From NCBI RefSeq assembly GCF_003206715.1, contig NZ_PZJU01000010.1, positions 1 to 64,000 of the forward strand: a DNA stretch of 64,000 nucleotides, written 5' to 3'. The position numbers and the translations under genes were made by a program. Shown here in pieces: positions 24,552-31,943 of the stretch. Source of the DNA: Salinicola peritrichatus. GTDB lineage: Bacteria > Pseudomonadota > Gammaproteobacteria > Pseudomonadales > Halomonadaceae. The notes under the pieces were generated by a model, which ran no database searches, had not been told where the DNA came from, and was given only the letters and a program-made list of their open reading frames with translations. Position 1 is the stretch's first letter. Each line of letters starts with the position of its first letter.

Positions 24552-25484
24552 ATGGCCCATACCCTCTTCTTTGGTGGCAAGGGCGGCGTTGGCAAGACCA
24601 GCTGTGCCGCCGCGCATGCGCTCAACTGTGCCGAGAAAGGCCAGCGCACGCTGCTGGTCTCCACCGATCCGGCCCATAACCTGGGCGATATCTTCGAGCG
24701 CCGGTTGGATGGCCAGGCCACGCGGGCAGCCGCCAATCTGGATGTAATCGAGCTCGACCCGGAGCGTGAGACCACTCGCTATCTCGACGAGGTCAAGGCC
24801 AACCTGCGCCCCTGGGTCAATGGTGAACGGAGCCAGCAGGTCTATCGTCAGCTCGATCTGGCACGCCACGCACCGGGCACCGAGGAAGCGGCACTGTTCG
24901 ATGCGCTGACCTCGCTGCTGCTCGACCGCGATGCCGACTACGACCAGTTGATCTTCGATACCGCACCAGGCGGGCATACCATCCGCCTGCTGGCACTGCC
25001 GGAAATCATGGGCGCATGGGTCGACGGCCTGCTCGAGCGTCGACGCAAGGTACGCAGCGACTATCAGTCCTGGCTGGGCGACGGCGAGGTGGTCGACGAT
25101 CCGATTCAGCAGGTATTGATGCGCCGGCGGGGCCGACTGGCAGCCGTACGCGAGCGGCTCACCGATGCGCGGCACAGCGCCATCCTACTGGTCGCCAACC
25201 CCGAACCCTTGCCGGTGCACGAGACCGAACGCACCCGGCACCTTCTCGAGGACAACGGCCTGCCCGTGCTCGGCGTGGCGATCAACAAATGCCTGCCCGC
25301 CGCCGTCGACGGCGAGTGGCTGCGCGGCTGGCGCGAACAACAACGCCCCTGGATCGAACGCCTGACGAGCCACTTCAGCGATCGCCGATGCTTCGTCCTG
25401 GATCATCTCGCCCGCGCCCCGGACAGCATCGCGGCCCTGACACCGCTCAGGAGTGCCCTGGCGCCACTTGCCAGGGCCGGCTGA
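24552..25484 (+). CDS. ArsA/Get3-type ATPase
   Basis: P-loop ATPase of the ArsA/Get3 family (310 aa, cytoplasmic). The deviant Walker A GGKGGVGKTSCAAAHA is at residues 8-23, switch I is STDPAHNLGDIF, and switch II is FDTAPGGHTIRLLALPEIM. There is a single ATPase domain, so it would act as a dimer. No arsR, arsB or arsC is nearby, so arsenite efflux is unlikely. Proximity to CstA and the CC-ended small protein suggests a partner or client there. It follows the MFS gene by 11 nt and is probably co-transcribed with it. Confidence 0.85.
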   Translation: MAHTLFFGGKGGVGKTSCAAAHALNCAEKGQRTLLVSTDPAHNLGDIFERRLDGQATRAAANLDVIELDPERETTRYLDEVKANLRPWVNGERSQQVYRQLDLARHAPGTEEAALFDALTSLLLDRDADYDQLIFDTAPGGHTIRLLALPEIMGAWVDGLLERRRKVRSDYQSWLGDGEVVDDPIQQVLMRRRGRLAAVRERLTDARHSAILLVANPEPLPVHETERTRHLLEDNGLPVLGVAINKCLPAAVDGEWLRGWREQQRPWIERLTSHFSDRRCFVLDHLARAPDSIAALTPLRSALAPLARAG

Positions 25485-25496
25485 TCAACTGGCGGT

Positions 25497-26477
25497 TCAG
25501 CCACCGCGGGTCGCGATGACACTCATCACCAGCCAACTCGTGTAAGCAATGAAGCTCAGTAGCAGCGCGCCGCCTTCCAGGCGATTGATGCGTCCCTGTC
25601 CCTTGAGGCCGATACCGAAAACCAGCAGCAGCAAGGTGAGCCCCGCCATGACCGGCCAGTCCCGAACCAGGACTTCGTGATCGATATCGATCGGTTGGAT
25701 GACACCAGCCAGCCCCACTACCGCGAGCGTGTTGAAGAGATTCGAGCCCACCACGTTACCCAGCACCAGATCATGCTCGTTCTTGCGTACGGCACTGATC
25801 GACGAGGCCAATTCCGGCAACGAGGTGCCGATGGCGACAACGGTCAGGCCGATGACCAGATCGCTGACACCGAAAGCTTCAGCGACACTGACGGCCCCCC
25901 ATACCAGCAGGCGTGAACTCACGATAAGCAGCACCAAACCGATGAGCGTCCAGGTCAGGCCACGTGTCAGCGACATCGACTCTCCCGCCATGTCCGCGTC
26001 GACATCGGAGGCCAGGGCATCCGCGCCCTGCCGACGCGAGCGGATGATGCTGAAAGTCAGCACTCCCGCGAGTACCAGCAGCAGTACGCTGGCATCCCAA
26101 CGCGAAATCGTGCCGTCATGCAGACACCATAACGACAGCAGCGTCACACCGCCGAGCACTGGCAATTCTCGGCGAATGACCTGCGAATGAACCAGCAACG
26201 GACTGGTCAGCGCCACCACTCCCACGATGAGTGCAATATTGGTTATGTTGGAACCGTAGGCATTGCCGAGCGCCAGCCCCGGGTTACCCTGGATTGCCGC
26301 GAGTGCCGAAACCATCAATTCCGGTGCCGATGTTCCGAAACCGATGACCAACATTCCGATCAACAGCGGTGGCAAACCGAGATGTCTTGCAGTGGCCGCA
26401 GCGCCATCCACAAAACGGTCGGCGCTCCACACCAATACGATCAAACCGGCCACTATGGCCACCAACGCCATCATCAC
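25497..26477 (-). CDS. Calcium/sodium antiporter (CaCA family, YrbG-like)
   Basis: Inner-membrane cation exchanger of 326 residues with the two internal alpha repeats of the CaCA superfamily: IGFGTSAPELMVSALAAIQGNPGLALGNAYGSNITNIALIVG (residues about 46-88) and AIGTSLPELASSISAVRKNEHDLVLGNVVGSNLFN (about 215-250). Each carries the GTSxPE and GNxxGSN ion-binding motifs. A hydrophilic loop of about 25 residues splits the halves. It is convergent with the ArsA-type gene (12-nt gap). It probably exports Ca2+ using Na+, which fits a halophile. Confidence 0.9.
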   Translation of the reverse strand: MMMALVAIVAGLIVLVWSADRFVDGAAATARHLGLPPLLIGMLVIGFGTSAPELMVSALAAIQGNPGLALGNAYGSNITNIALIVGVVALTSPLLVHSQVIRRELPVLGGVTLLSLWCLHDGTISRWDASVLLLVLAGVLTFSIIRSRRQGADALASDVDADMAGESMSLTRGLTWTLIGLVLLIVSSRLLVWGAVSVAEAFGVSDLVIGLTVVAIGTSLPELASSISAVRKNEHDLVLGNVVGSNLFNTLAVVGLAGVIQPIDIDHEVLVRDWPVMAGLTLLLLVFGIGLKGQGRINRLEGGALLLSFIAYTSWLVMSVIATRGG

Positions 26478-26730
26478 GCTAGGCTCTCCTTATGCAAAGA
26501 TTCGAAACGGCAAATATGATTCAAAAAGACAGCACTTAATCGGCTGCTTCAAAGTCCGCTAAAATTTCGGTAAACGATTGTATTTATCCGGCATCCAGCG
26601 GTTCACTTACTATAGTATCCAAGCGGCTGGACCTAGAGCCATGCAAATGGTGCCGGTACGCTCCACTCGACAAACATGCAAGAATGTATGTATATGAGCA
26701 ACATGGCTCGTGTTTTCGAAGGAAGCTTTC

Positions 26731-28107
26731 TTGGCCCATCCCTCTGACGACATCGCTGACGACACGGCAAATCGCCCCCGCTATGCAACCCCGCGTAAAA
26801 CGCGACGTCGATTGCGGGCCTGTCGCGAATGCGATCTGCTGGTGGCGTTACCGCCGTTGCGGGCACACGAGCGTGCCAGTTGCCCGCGCTGCGGTCATAC
26901 CCTGAGCCGCCGTCACCACCGCCCGGCGCAGCGTAGCCTGGCGCTGGCCATCACGGCGCTGATTGCCCTGCTCGCGGCGATCGGTTTTCCGTTCATCCGT
27001 TTCGAGGCACGGGGAGTCAGCAATTCGATCCAACTGACCGACACTGCCATCAGCCTGATCGATTTTCACGAGCCCTTCGTCGGCATATTGGTGCTTTTGA
27101 CGATCGTCGTGCTGCCGGTGTTTTACCTGCTGGCCGTGATCTGGCTGCATGTCGGGCTGTCGAGGCGCAAGCCGCTGCCGCGCAGCCGTCAGATCGCTCG
27201 CGCCCTGGCGCACCTGTCGCCGTGGATGATGGCCGATGTCTTCGTCATCGGCGCGCTGGTCAGTCTGATCAAGATCGCCGGCATGGCATCGGTGGATCTG
27301 GGGCTCTCTTTCTGGTCCTTCTGCGCTTACGCGCTATTGCTTTTGTGGACCACGCGCTCGCTGGATACCGACTGGATGTGGTTTTCGCTGGCCGGCGAGC
27401 CGCTGGCTCCCGCCGACAGCGAGATCGGTCGCCCCGCCGCGGAACAGGGTCTGGCCGGCTGCCCCACCTGCGGATTGGTCAACCGCCTGAGCCACTTCGG
27501 CCGCGGTCGCTGCCGACGCTGCGGCGAACGCCTGCGCTTTCGCGAAGCGCACAGTCTGCAGCGAACCTGGGCCCTGCTGCTGGCGGCCACCATTTTGTAC
27601 ATCCCGGCCAACCTCTATCCGATCATGACCACGACGTCGCTGGGCAGCGAATCCCCTTCGACCATCATCGGCGGGGTGATGATCTTTCTCGGTCACGGCG
27701 ACTGGCCGATTGCCCTGGTCATCTTCACCGCCAGTATCGTGGTCCCCATCGGCAAGGTGTTTGCCCTGGCGTGGCTGTGCATCGTCGTCAAGCGCCAGGA
27801 CGAGCCACGCTATCGCCACAAGCGGCTCCAGCTTTACCGCATCACCGAGTTCATCGGGCGCTGGTCGATGATCGACGTCTTCGTGGTGGCGATCCTGGTG
27901 GCGCTGGTGCATGCCGGATCGCTGCTGTCGATCACGCCCGGGCCGGCGGCACTCGCCTTCGCGGCGGTGGTGGTCGTCACCATGCTCGCCGCCAACAGCT
28001 TCGATGCCCGGCTGATCTGGGACAGCCACGATGTCCAGCCGAGGATGCCGGCCTCGCTCAAGCGGCAATCCCCCTTCTCTCCCGTCAAGGAAGTCGACGA
28101 TGTCTGA
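26731..28107 (+). CDS. pqiA: PqiA-type membrane protein (LetA/YebS family)
   Basis: Inner-membrane subunit of a PqiABC lipid-transport or envelope-integrity system. It has two homologous halves, each with a zinc-ribbon pair of CxxC motifs (CRECD..CPRCG near residues 23-50; CPTCG..CRRCG near 242-265) followed by four hydrophobic segments. The start is uncertain. TTG at 26731 has GGAAG 7 nt upstream and is preferred, while GTG at 26710 is possible. The stop overlaps pqiB by 8 nt. About 458 residues, family-like. Confidence 0.88.
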   Translation: MAHPSDDIADDTANRPRYATPRKTRRRLRACRECDLLVALPPLRAHERASCPRCGHTLSRRHHRPAQRSLALAITALIALLAAIGFPFIRFEARGVSNSIQLTDTAISLIDFHEPFVGILVLLTIVVLPVFYLLAVIWLHVGLSRRKPLPRSRQIARALAHLSPWMMADVFVIGALVSLIKIAGMASVDLGLSFWSFCAYALLLLWTTRSLDTDWMWFSLAGEPLAPADSEIGRPAAEQGLAGCPTCGLVNRLSHFGRGRCRRCGERLRFREAHSLQRTWALLLAATILYIPANLYPIMTTTSLGSESPSTIIGGVMIFLGHGDWPIALVIFTASIVVPIGKVFALAWLCIVVKRQDEPRYRHKRLQLYRITEFIGRWSMIDVFVVAILVALVHAGSLLSITPGPAALAFAAVVVVTMLAANSFDARLIWDSHDVQPRMPASLKRQSPFSPVKEVDDV

Positions 28108-29752
28108 TTCGATGCAGCGCGCCAAGCGCCTGTCCCAATCGCGCCTTTCGCCGATCTGGATCGTGCCGTTGCTGGCTGCGCTGATCGGCGCCTGGATGGT
28201 CTGGGACAATATCTCTAGTCGCGGGCCGTTGATCACCTTGAACATGGACAACGCCGAAGGCATCGAAGCCGGCAAGACGCTGATCAAGACGCGCAACGTC
28301 GAGGTCGGCCATGTCGAGGCCGTACGCCTGTCGGACGACCTTTCCCATACGGTGATTACCGCGCGCATGTCCCGCGATGCCGAACGCATGCTGAACCAGG
28401 GCTCACGCTTCTGGGTGGTCAAGCCGCGTATCGGACGCGAGGGCGTCAGCGGACTCAACACGGTGCTTTCCGGTGCCTACATCCAATTGGCCCCCGGCGA
28501 TAGCGACGAGGCGCAGACCAGCTTCGACGTGCTCGACCAGCCGCCGGTGGCGCCGCCCGATGCCCCGGGACTGCGCATCAACCTGGTCAGCCAGGTGGGC
28601 AATTCGCTGAGCGCCGGCGACCCGGTCACCTATCAGGGCTATACCGTCGGCCGCGTCGAGAGCACCGACTTCGATCCGGACAAGAAGGAGATGCGCCATC
28701 GTCTGTTCATCCAGGCGCCCTACGATAGCCTGGTCACCGATACCACCCGTTTCTGGAGCTCCTCCGGTATCGACGTGCAGCTCAACTCCGAGGGGGTCAG
28801 CGTCAATCTGGATTCGTTCGAGACGCTGATCAGCGGCGGCGTGACTTTCGGCGTGCCCGAGGACATCGCCGCAGGCAAGCCGGCCAAGCAGGACGCCACT
28901 TACACCCTCTACAACAGCGAAGAGAGCGCCCGCGAAGGCACTTACGATCAGTACATCGAGTACGTGTTGCTGGTCGACGATACCGTGCGCGGCCTAAGCC
29001 GCGGCGCGCCGGTGGAGTATCGCGGCGTGCGCGTGGGTACCGTGGTCTCCGTGCCCTGGCACTTCACCGCACCGCAGCCCGACACCCTGGCCCAGTTTGC
29101 GATTCCAGTGCTGATTCGCATCGAACCCCAGCGCCTGGAGAGCGGTGAAGCGATCAATCAGGAGATCGACGAGCAGGAAGTCCGCAAGCGATTCGAAAAA
29201 ATGTTCCAGGACTATGGCCTGCGCGCCACGCTCAAGACGGGCAACTTGCTGACTGCCGCGCTATTCGTCGATCTGAGCTTCAACGACGATGCCGCCCCTT
29301 ACGAGCCGCTCGAATTCGCGGGGAAACCGGTCTTCCCGACGACCTCCGGAGGCTTCGCACAGATCGAGCAGAAAGTGTCGAATCTGCTCGACAAGCTCAA
29401 CGACCTTCAGGTCGAGCCGATTCTCGACCGCCTGGACGAGACCATGCAGACCTCGCAGCAGACGCTCGAACAGGTCCGCCAGATTGCCGAGTCGGTCAAC
29501 GCGCTCGTCTCGGACCCGGCGACACAGCAACTGCCCGCCAGCATGAACGATACCCTGCGGGAGTTGCAGAACACCTTGAACGGCTTCTCGTCCGGCTCCT
29601 CCGGCTACCGCCAGCTCAACGACACGCTCAAGCAGCTGGAAGTGCTGATGCGGGACCTGCAGCCGGTCGCGCGCACCCTGCGCGAGCAGCCGAACGCACT
29701 GATCTTCGATCGTGAAGTCCAAGCCGATCCCCTGCCGAGGGCACCGCAATGA
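28100..29752 (+). CDS. pqiB: PqiB-type MCE-domain protein
   Basis: Membrane-anchored, periplasmic MCE protein of 550 residues that should form stacked hexameric rings bridging the envelope with PqiA and PqiC. One N-terminal membrane segment (SPIWIVPLLAALIGAWMVW) is followed by three MCE/MlaD repeats (about 40-135, 155-250 and 280-390), each with the GLxxGxxVxYxGxxVG-like motif (for example VRGLSRGAPVEYRGVRVGTV). A long helical C-terminus (about 420-530) is the expected needle. The start at 28100 lies inside pqiA. Confidence 0.92.
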   Translation: MSDSMQRAKRLSQSRLSPIWIVPLLAALIGAWMVWDNISSRGPLITLNMDNAEGIEAGKTLIKTRNVEVGHVEAVRLSDDLSHTVITARMSRDAERMLNQGSRFWVVKPRIGREGVSGLNTVLSGAYIQLAPGDSDEAQTSFDVLDQPPVAPPDAPGLRINLVSQVGNSLSAGDPVTYQGYTVGRVESTDFDPDKKEMRHRLFIQAPYDSLVTDTTRFWSSSGIDVQLNSEGVSVNLDSFETLISGGVTFGVPEDIAAGKPAKQDATYTLYNSEESAREGTYDQYIEYVLLVDDTVRGLSRGAPVEYRGVRVGTVVSVPWHFTAPQPDTLAQFAIPVLIRIEPQRLESGEAINQEIDEQEVRKRFEKMFQDYGLRATLKTGNLLTAALFVDLSFNDDAAPYEPLEFAGKPVFPTTSGGFAQIEQKVSNLLDKLNDLQVEPILDRLDETMQTSQQTLEQVRQIAESVNALVSDPATQQLPASMNDTLRELQNTLNGFSSGSSGYRQLNDTLKQLEVLMRDLQPVARTLREQPNALIFDREVQADPLPRAPQ

Positions 29753-30375
29753 TGTCACCGACGACCCGCTGGCGCCGCTGTGGCGCCACCGTTCTACTGT
29801 TGGCCGCCGGCGCCGTGGCCCTGGTCGGCTGCGCCGGCCAGTCGACGCCGGCCAGCCGCTACACCCTGCCCGAACCGAGCGTCCAGCGCGCATCCGATGC
29901 CGGCGCGCTGCATCCGCGCCAGTTGCGGGTGAGTCCGGTGGAAGTGGCGATCTACCTGGATCAGGAAGGTATCGTCATGCAACTGAGCGACATCGAGCTC
30001 AACGCCGCCAATCGGAATCTGTGGGCGGAAGACCTCGGCCAACAGCTGACGCGACGCCTGCGCCAGTCGCTGACGGCCAATCTACCCCGGGTCACGGTGC
30101 TGGGCAGCGGCCAGGGCGACGCCGATGCTTGGCGACTGAGCATCAGCGTCGACCAGTTCCAGGGTCGCTACGATGGTCGGGCCGTCGCTTCCGGCGAGTG
30201 GCAGCTGTATGACGGCAATCGCCTGCTCGCTCAGCGCCGCTTCGATGTCACTCGAGCGCTCGGCGAAGACGGCTATCCGGCGCTCGTGCGCACGCTGGGG
30301 GAAGTCTGGGAGCGCGTCGGCGAGCAGATCGCCGACGGTATCAGAACCGCCGACAGCGACACGTTGGGAAGTTAG
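29749..30375 (+). CDS. pqiC: PqiC family outer-membrane lipoprotein
   Basis: Third component of the Pqi system, a lipoprotein thought to anchor the PqiB needle at the outer membrane. The 208-residue precursor has a signal peptide ending in the lipobox LVGC (Cys28). The mature N-terminus (AGQ) lacks Asp at +2, consistent with outer-membrane sorting. The ABC-type lipoprotein domain (DUF330) includes SRYTLPEP and a C-terminal helix pair. It overlaps pqiB by 4 nt. Confidence 0.9.
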   Translation: MMSPTTRWRRCGATVLLLAAGAVALVGCAGQSTPASRYTLPEPSVQRASDAGALHPRQLRVSPVEVAIYLDQEGIVMQLSDIELNAANRNLWAEDLGQQLTRRLRQSLTANLPRVTVLGSGQGDADAWRLSISVDQFQGRYDGRAVASGEWQLYDGNRLLAQRRFDVTRALGEDGYPALVRTLGEVWERVGEQIADGIRTADSDTLGS

Positions 30376-30383
30376 CGGCAGCG

Positions 30384-30418
30384 TGCCGGGACGCCGCCAT
30401 ATCGCGGCGTGCCCGGCA
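30384..30418. terminator. Hairpin between convergent pqiC and fliA
   Basis: TGCCGGGACGCCG (30384-30396) pairs with CGGCGTGCCCGGCA (30405-30418) with one bulged base and an 8-nt loop. It sits in the 47-nt gap between the stops. There is no long T run on either side, so it may act as a shared terminator or barrier. Confidence 0.6.
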
Positions 30419-30422
30419 ACCT

Positions 30423-31121
30423 TCAGTTGACGAGACGGGCGCGCAGGCGTGAAACGGCCTGGCTGTGGAGCTGGCAGACTCGGGATTCGCTGACGCCGAG
30501 AATCGCGCCGATCTCCTTCAAGTTGAGTTCTTCCTGGTAATACAGACCCAACAACAGCTTTTCCCGCTCCGGCAAGGCTTCGATCGCCGCCATCAGACGC
30601 TCGCGATTGTCGTCGTCGAGCAACGCTTCGAAAGGCGACGGCGGGCCGCCTTCGCTGACGGCCCCGACGCCGTTCTCGCTATCGCTTTCGTCGTAGGCCA
30701 GCAGAAAGCCGTTGTTGGCATCCGCCAGCAGCCGATGATACTCATCCCGGGTAACGCCCATCTCCTGGGCGATTTCGCGCTCGTCCGGAGCCCGTCCGAG
30801 ACGCTGTTCGAGACGTCCGACAGCCTGGTCGAGCGCGCGCGCATTGCGCCTCACGCTGCGCGGCATCCAGTCGCGACTGCGCAATTCATCGATCATCGCT
30901 CCGCGAATGCGCTGATTGGCGTAGGTCGAGAAGCTGGCGCCGTGCGAATTGTCATAACGGCCCATGGCGTCGAGCAGACCGAGCATGCCCGCCTGGATCA
31001 GATCGTCGAGTTCGACGCTCGCGGGCAGGCGTACCTGTAGCGAGAGCGCATGACGCCTCACCATCGGCATGTACTGCTCAATCAGTGCCTGCTGATCGAT
31101 CTTGCCCTGTGCGGTATACAT
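30423..31121 (-). CDS. fliA: RNA polymerase sigma-28 factor FliA
   Basis: Flagellar sigma factor that reads the late motility promoters seen across this window. The 232 residues show region 2 (DLIQAGMLGLLDAMGRYDNSHGASFSTYANQRIRGAMIDELRSRDWMPRSVRR, about 40-95), region 3 (GRAPDEREIAQEMGV), and region 4 (ALPEREKLLLGLYYQEELNLKEIGAILGVSESRVCQLHSQAV, about 182-224). GAGGCG precedes the ATG at 31121. It is the last gene of the flagellar block. A 242-nt spacer, which should hold its own promoter, separates it from flhE. No adjacent flgM is seen. Confidence 0.95.
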   Translation of the reverse strand: MYTAQGKIDQQALIEQYMPMVRRHALSLQVRLPASVELDDLIQAGMLGLLDAMGRYDNSHGASFSTYANQRIRGAMIDELRSRDWMPRSVRRNARALDQAVGRLEQRLGRAPDEREIAQEMGVTRDEYHRLLADANNGFLLAYDESDSENGVGAVSEGGPPSPFEALLDDDNRERLMAAIEALPEREKLLLGLYYQEELNLKEIGAILGVSESRVCQLHSQAVSRLRARLVN

Positions 31122-31363
31122 CGAATCGCCTCGTGATTAACCGAAAAAGCCACCGCGAGCCGTGGCCAGTCAATTCATTATGACCCGCCACGACCAGCGC
31201 TAGAGGCCAAATTCCCGGCATCGAAAGGGCTATTTCGCCTTTTTATGGTCTCGATGCCAGCCGACCTTTCCATGCATGGCCTGCCGCCGCTCCTGGCCGC
31301 CACTCGTAGCCCGTGGCCCGTAGCCGCTTTTACAGCGCCCCGAAGCCGGCGCAAGCCCGTAGC

Positions 31364-31846
31364 TCAGTGTTCGTAATCGACGATGAGCCGGCCGTGGGAG
31401 ACGACCGCCGTGCCCGAAGCAGTGATGGCCGGTCGCCGAAAGCGAAAACGAAACGCCTGGGTCGCGGAGCGCCCCTGAAAACGTTCGGTTTTCCCCTGCG
31501 TACTCGACAGCGCCACGCAAAGGCTACCTTGACAGAGCCATGCCTCGAGGGGCGAATTCGGCGCGCTGACGGTGAACGACCAGTGCACCCGCGTGATCAC
31601 GCCGGCATCGACGTGCGCGGGCGCGGCGACGGCAGCGCTCTCCAGCGGCCGCTCGCTGGCGGCGAGCGTCTGGCGCGGCAGCGTTGCCATCCAGCTGCCG
31701 GAAGCGGCATGCGCCGGCCCGGACGCAGTGAACGAGAGTGCAGCGAGCCAGACCCAGGCAATCAAGGCGTGCCAGCGCCTCAGAACCTGTCTACGATCTG
31801 CTGCGCGTCGGCCACACGTCGTTAAAAACACTTTCGGAATGCTCAT
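31364..31846 (-). CDS. flhE: Flagellar protein FlhE
   Basis: Periplasmic protein of the flhBAE set, reported in enterobacteria to act on flagellar export proton leakage. The mature part matches FlhE: GSWMATLPRQTLAAS near the start, then ITRVHWSFTVSAP, LEAWLCQGSLCVAL with the conserved Cys pair, and the C-terminal VVSHGRLIVDYEH. A signal peptide (LIAWVWLAALSFTASGPAHA) precedes it. The only in-frame ATG (31846) lies in the conserved tip of a hairpin repeat, and roughly the first 21 residues are encoded by that repeat. The original start may have been a TTG or CTG just before the hydrophobic segment. Confidence 0.82.
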   Translation of the reverse strand: MSIPKVFLTTCGRRAADRRQVLRRWHALIAWVWLAALSFTASGPAHAASGSWMATLPRQTLAASERPLESAAVAAPAHVDAGVITRVHWSFTVSAPNSPLEAWLCQGSLCVALSSTQGKTERFQGRSATQAFRFRFRRPAITASGTAVVSHGRLIVDYEH

Positions 31847-31938
31847 TTACCCCCCGTAAACTCGTACGCGAGCCCGGTCCTTTCCTCAAGTGTTTTTGCC
31901 TTGGTTGGCTCTAGCTCGCGAGATCGTAAACAGGTTCT
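31782..31938 (-). repeat. Hairpin repeat element, copy B (in flhA-flhE junction)
   Basis: 157-bp element with 18-bp outer arms at 31782-31799 and 31921-31938 (17 of 18 paired) and perfect 10-bp inner arms AAAAACACTT (31824-31833) and AAGTGTTTTT (31888-31897). The tip on the minus strand is GTTTAC-ggggg-GTAAATGAGCATT (31861-31838). The arms differ in sequence from copies A and C but pair with each other. It ends 6 nt from the flhA stop and contains the flhE start codon. Confidence 0.85.
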
Positions 31939-31943
31939 CACAT

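Noticed and set aside
24552-25484. Arsenite efflux ATPase call for the ArsA-type gene
   Set aside because: No arsB, arsC, arsD or arsR nearby and only one ATPase domain. Family membership is kept, the arsenic role is not.
31204-31260. Inverted repeat GGCATCGA/TCGATGCC with a small inner hairpin between flhE and fliA
   Set aside because: Possible flhE terminator, but the inner stem is imperfect and the T run is on the wrong side for minus-strand transcription, so not listed as a feature.
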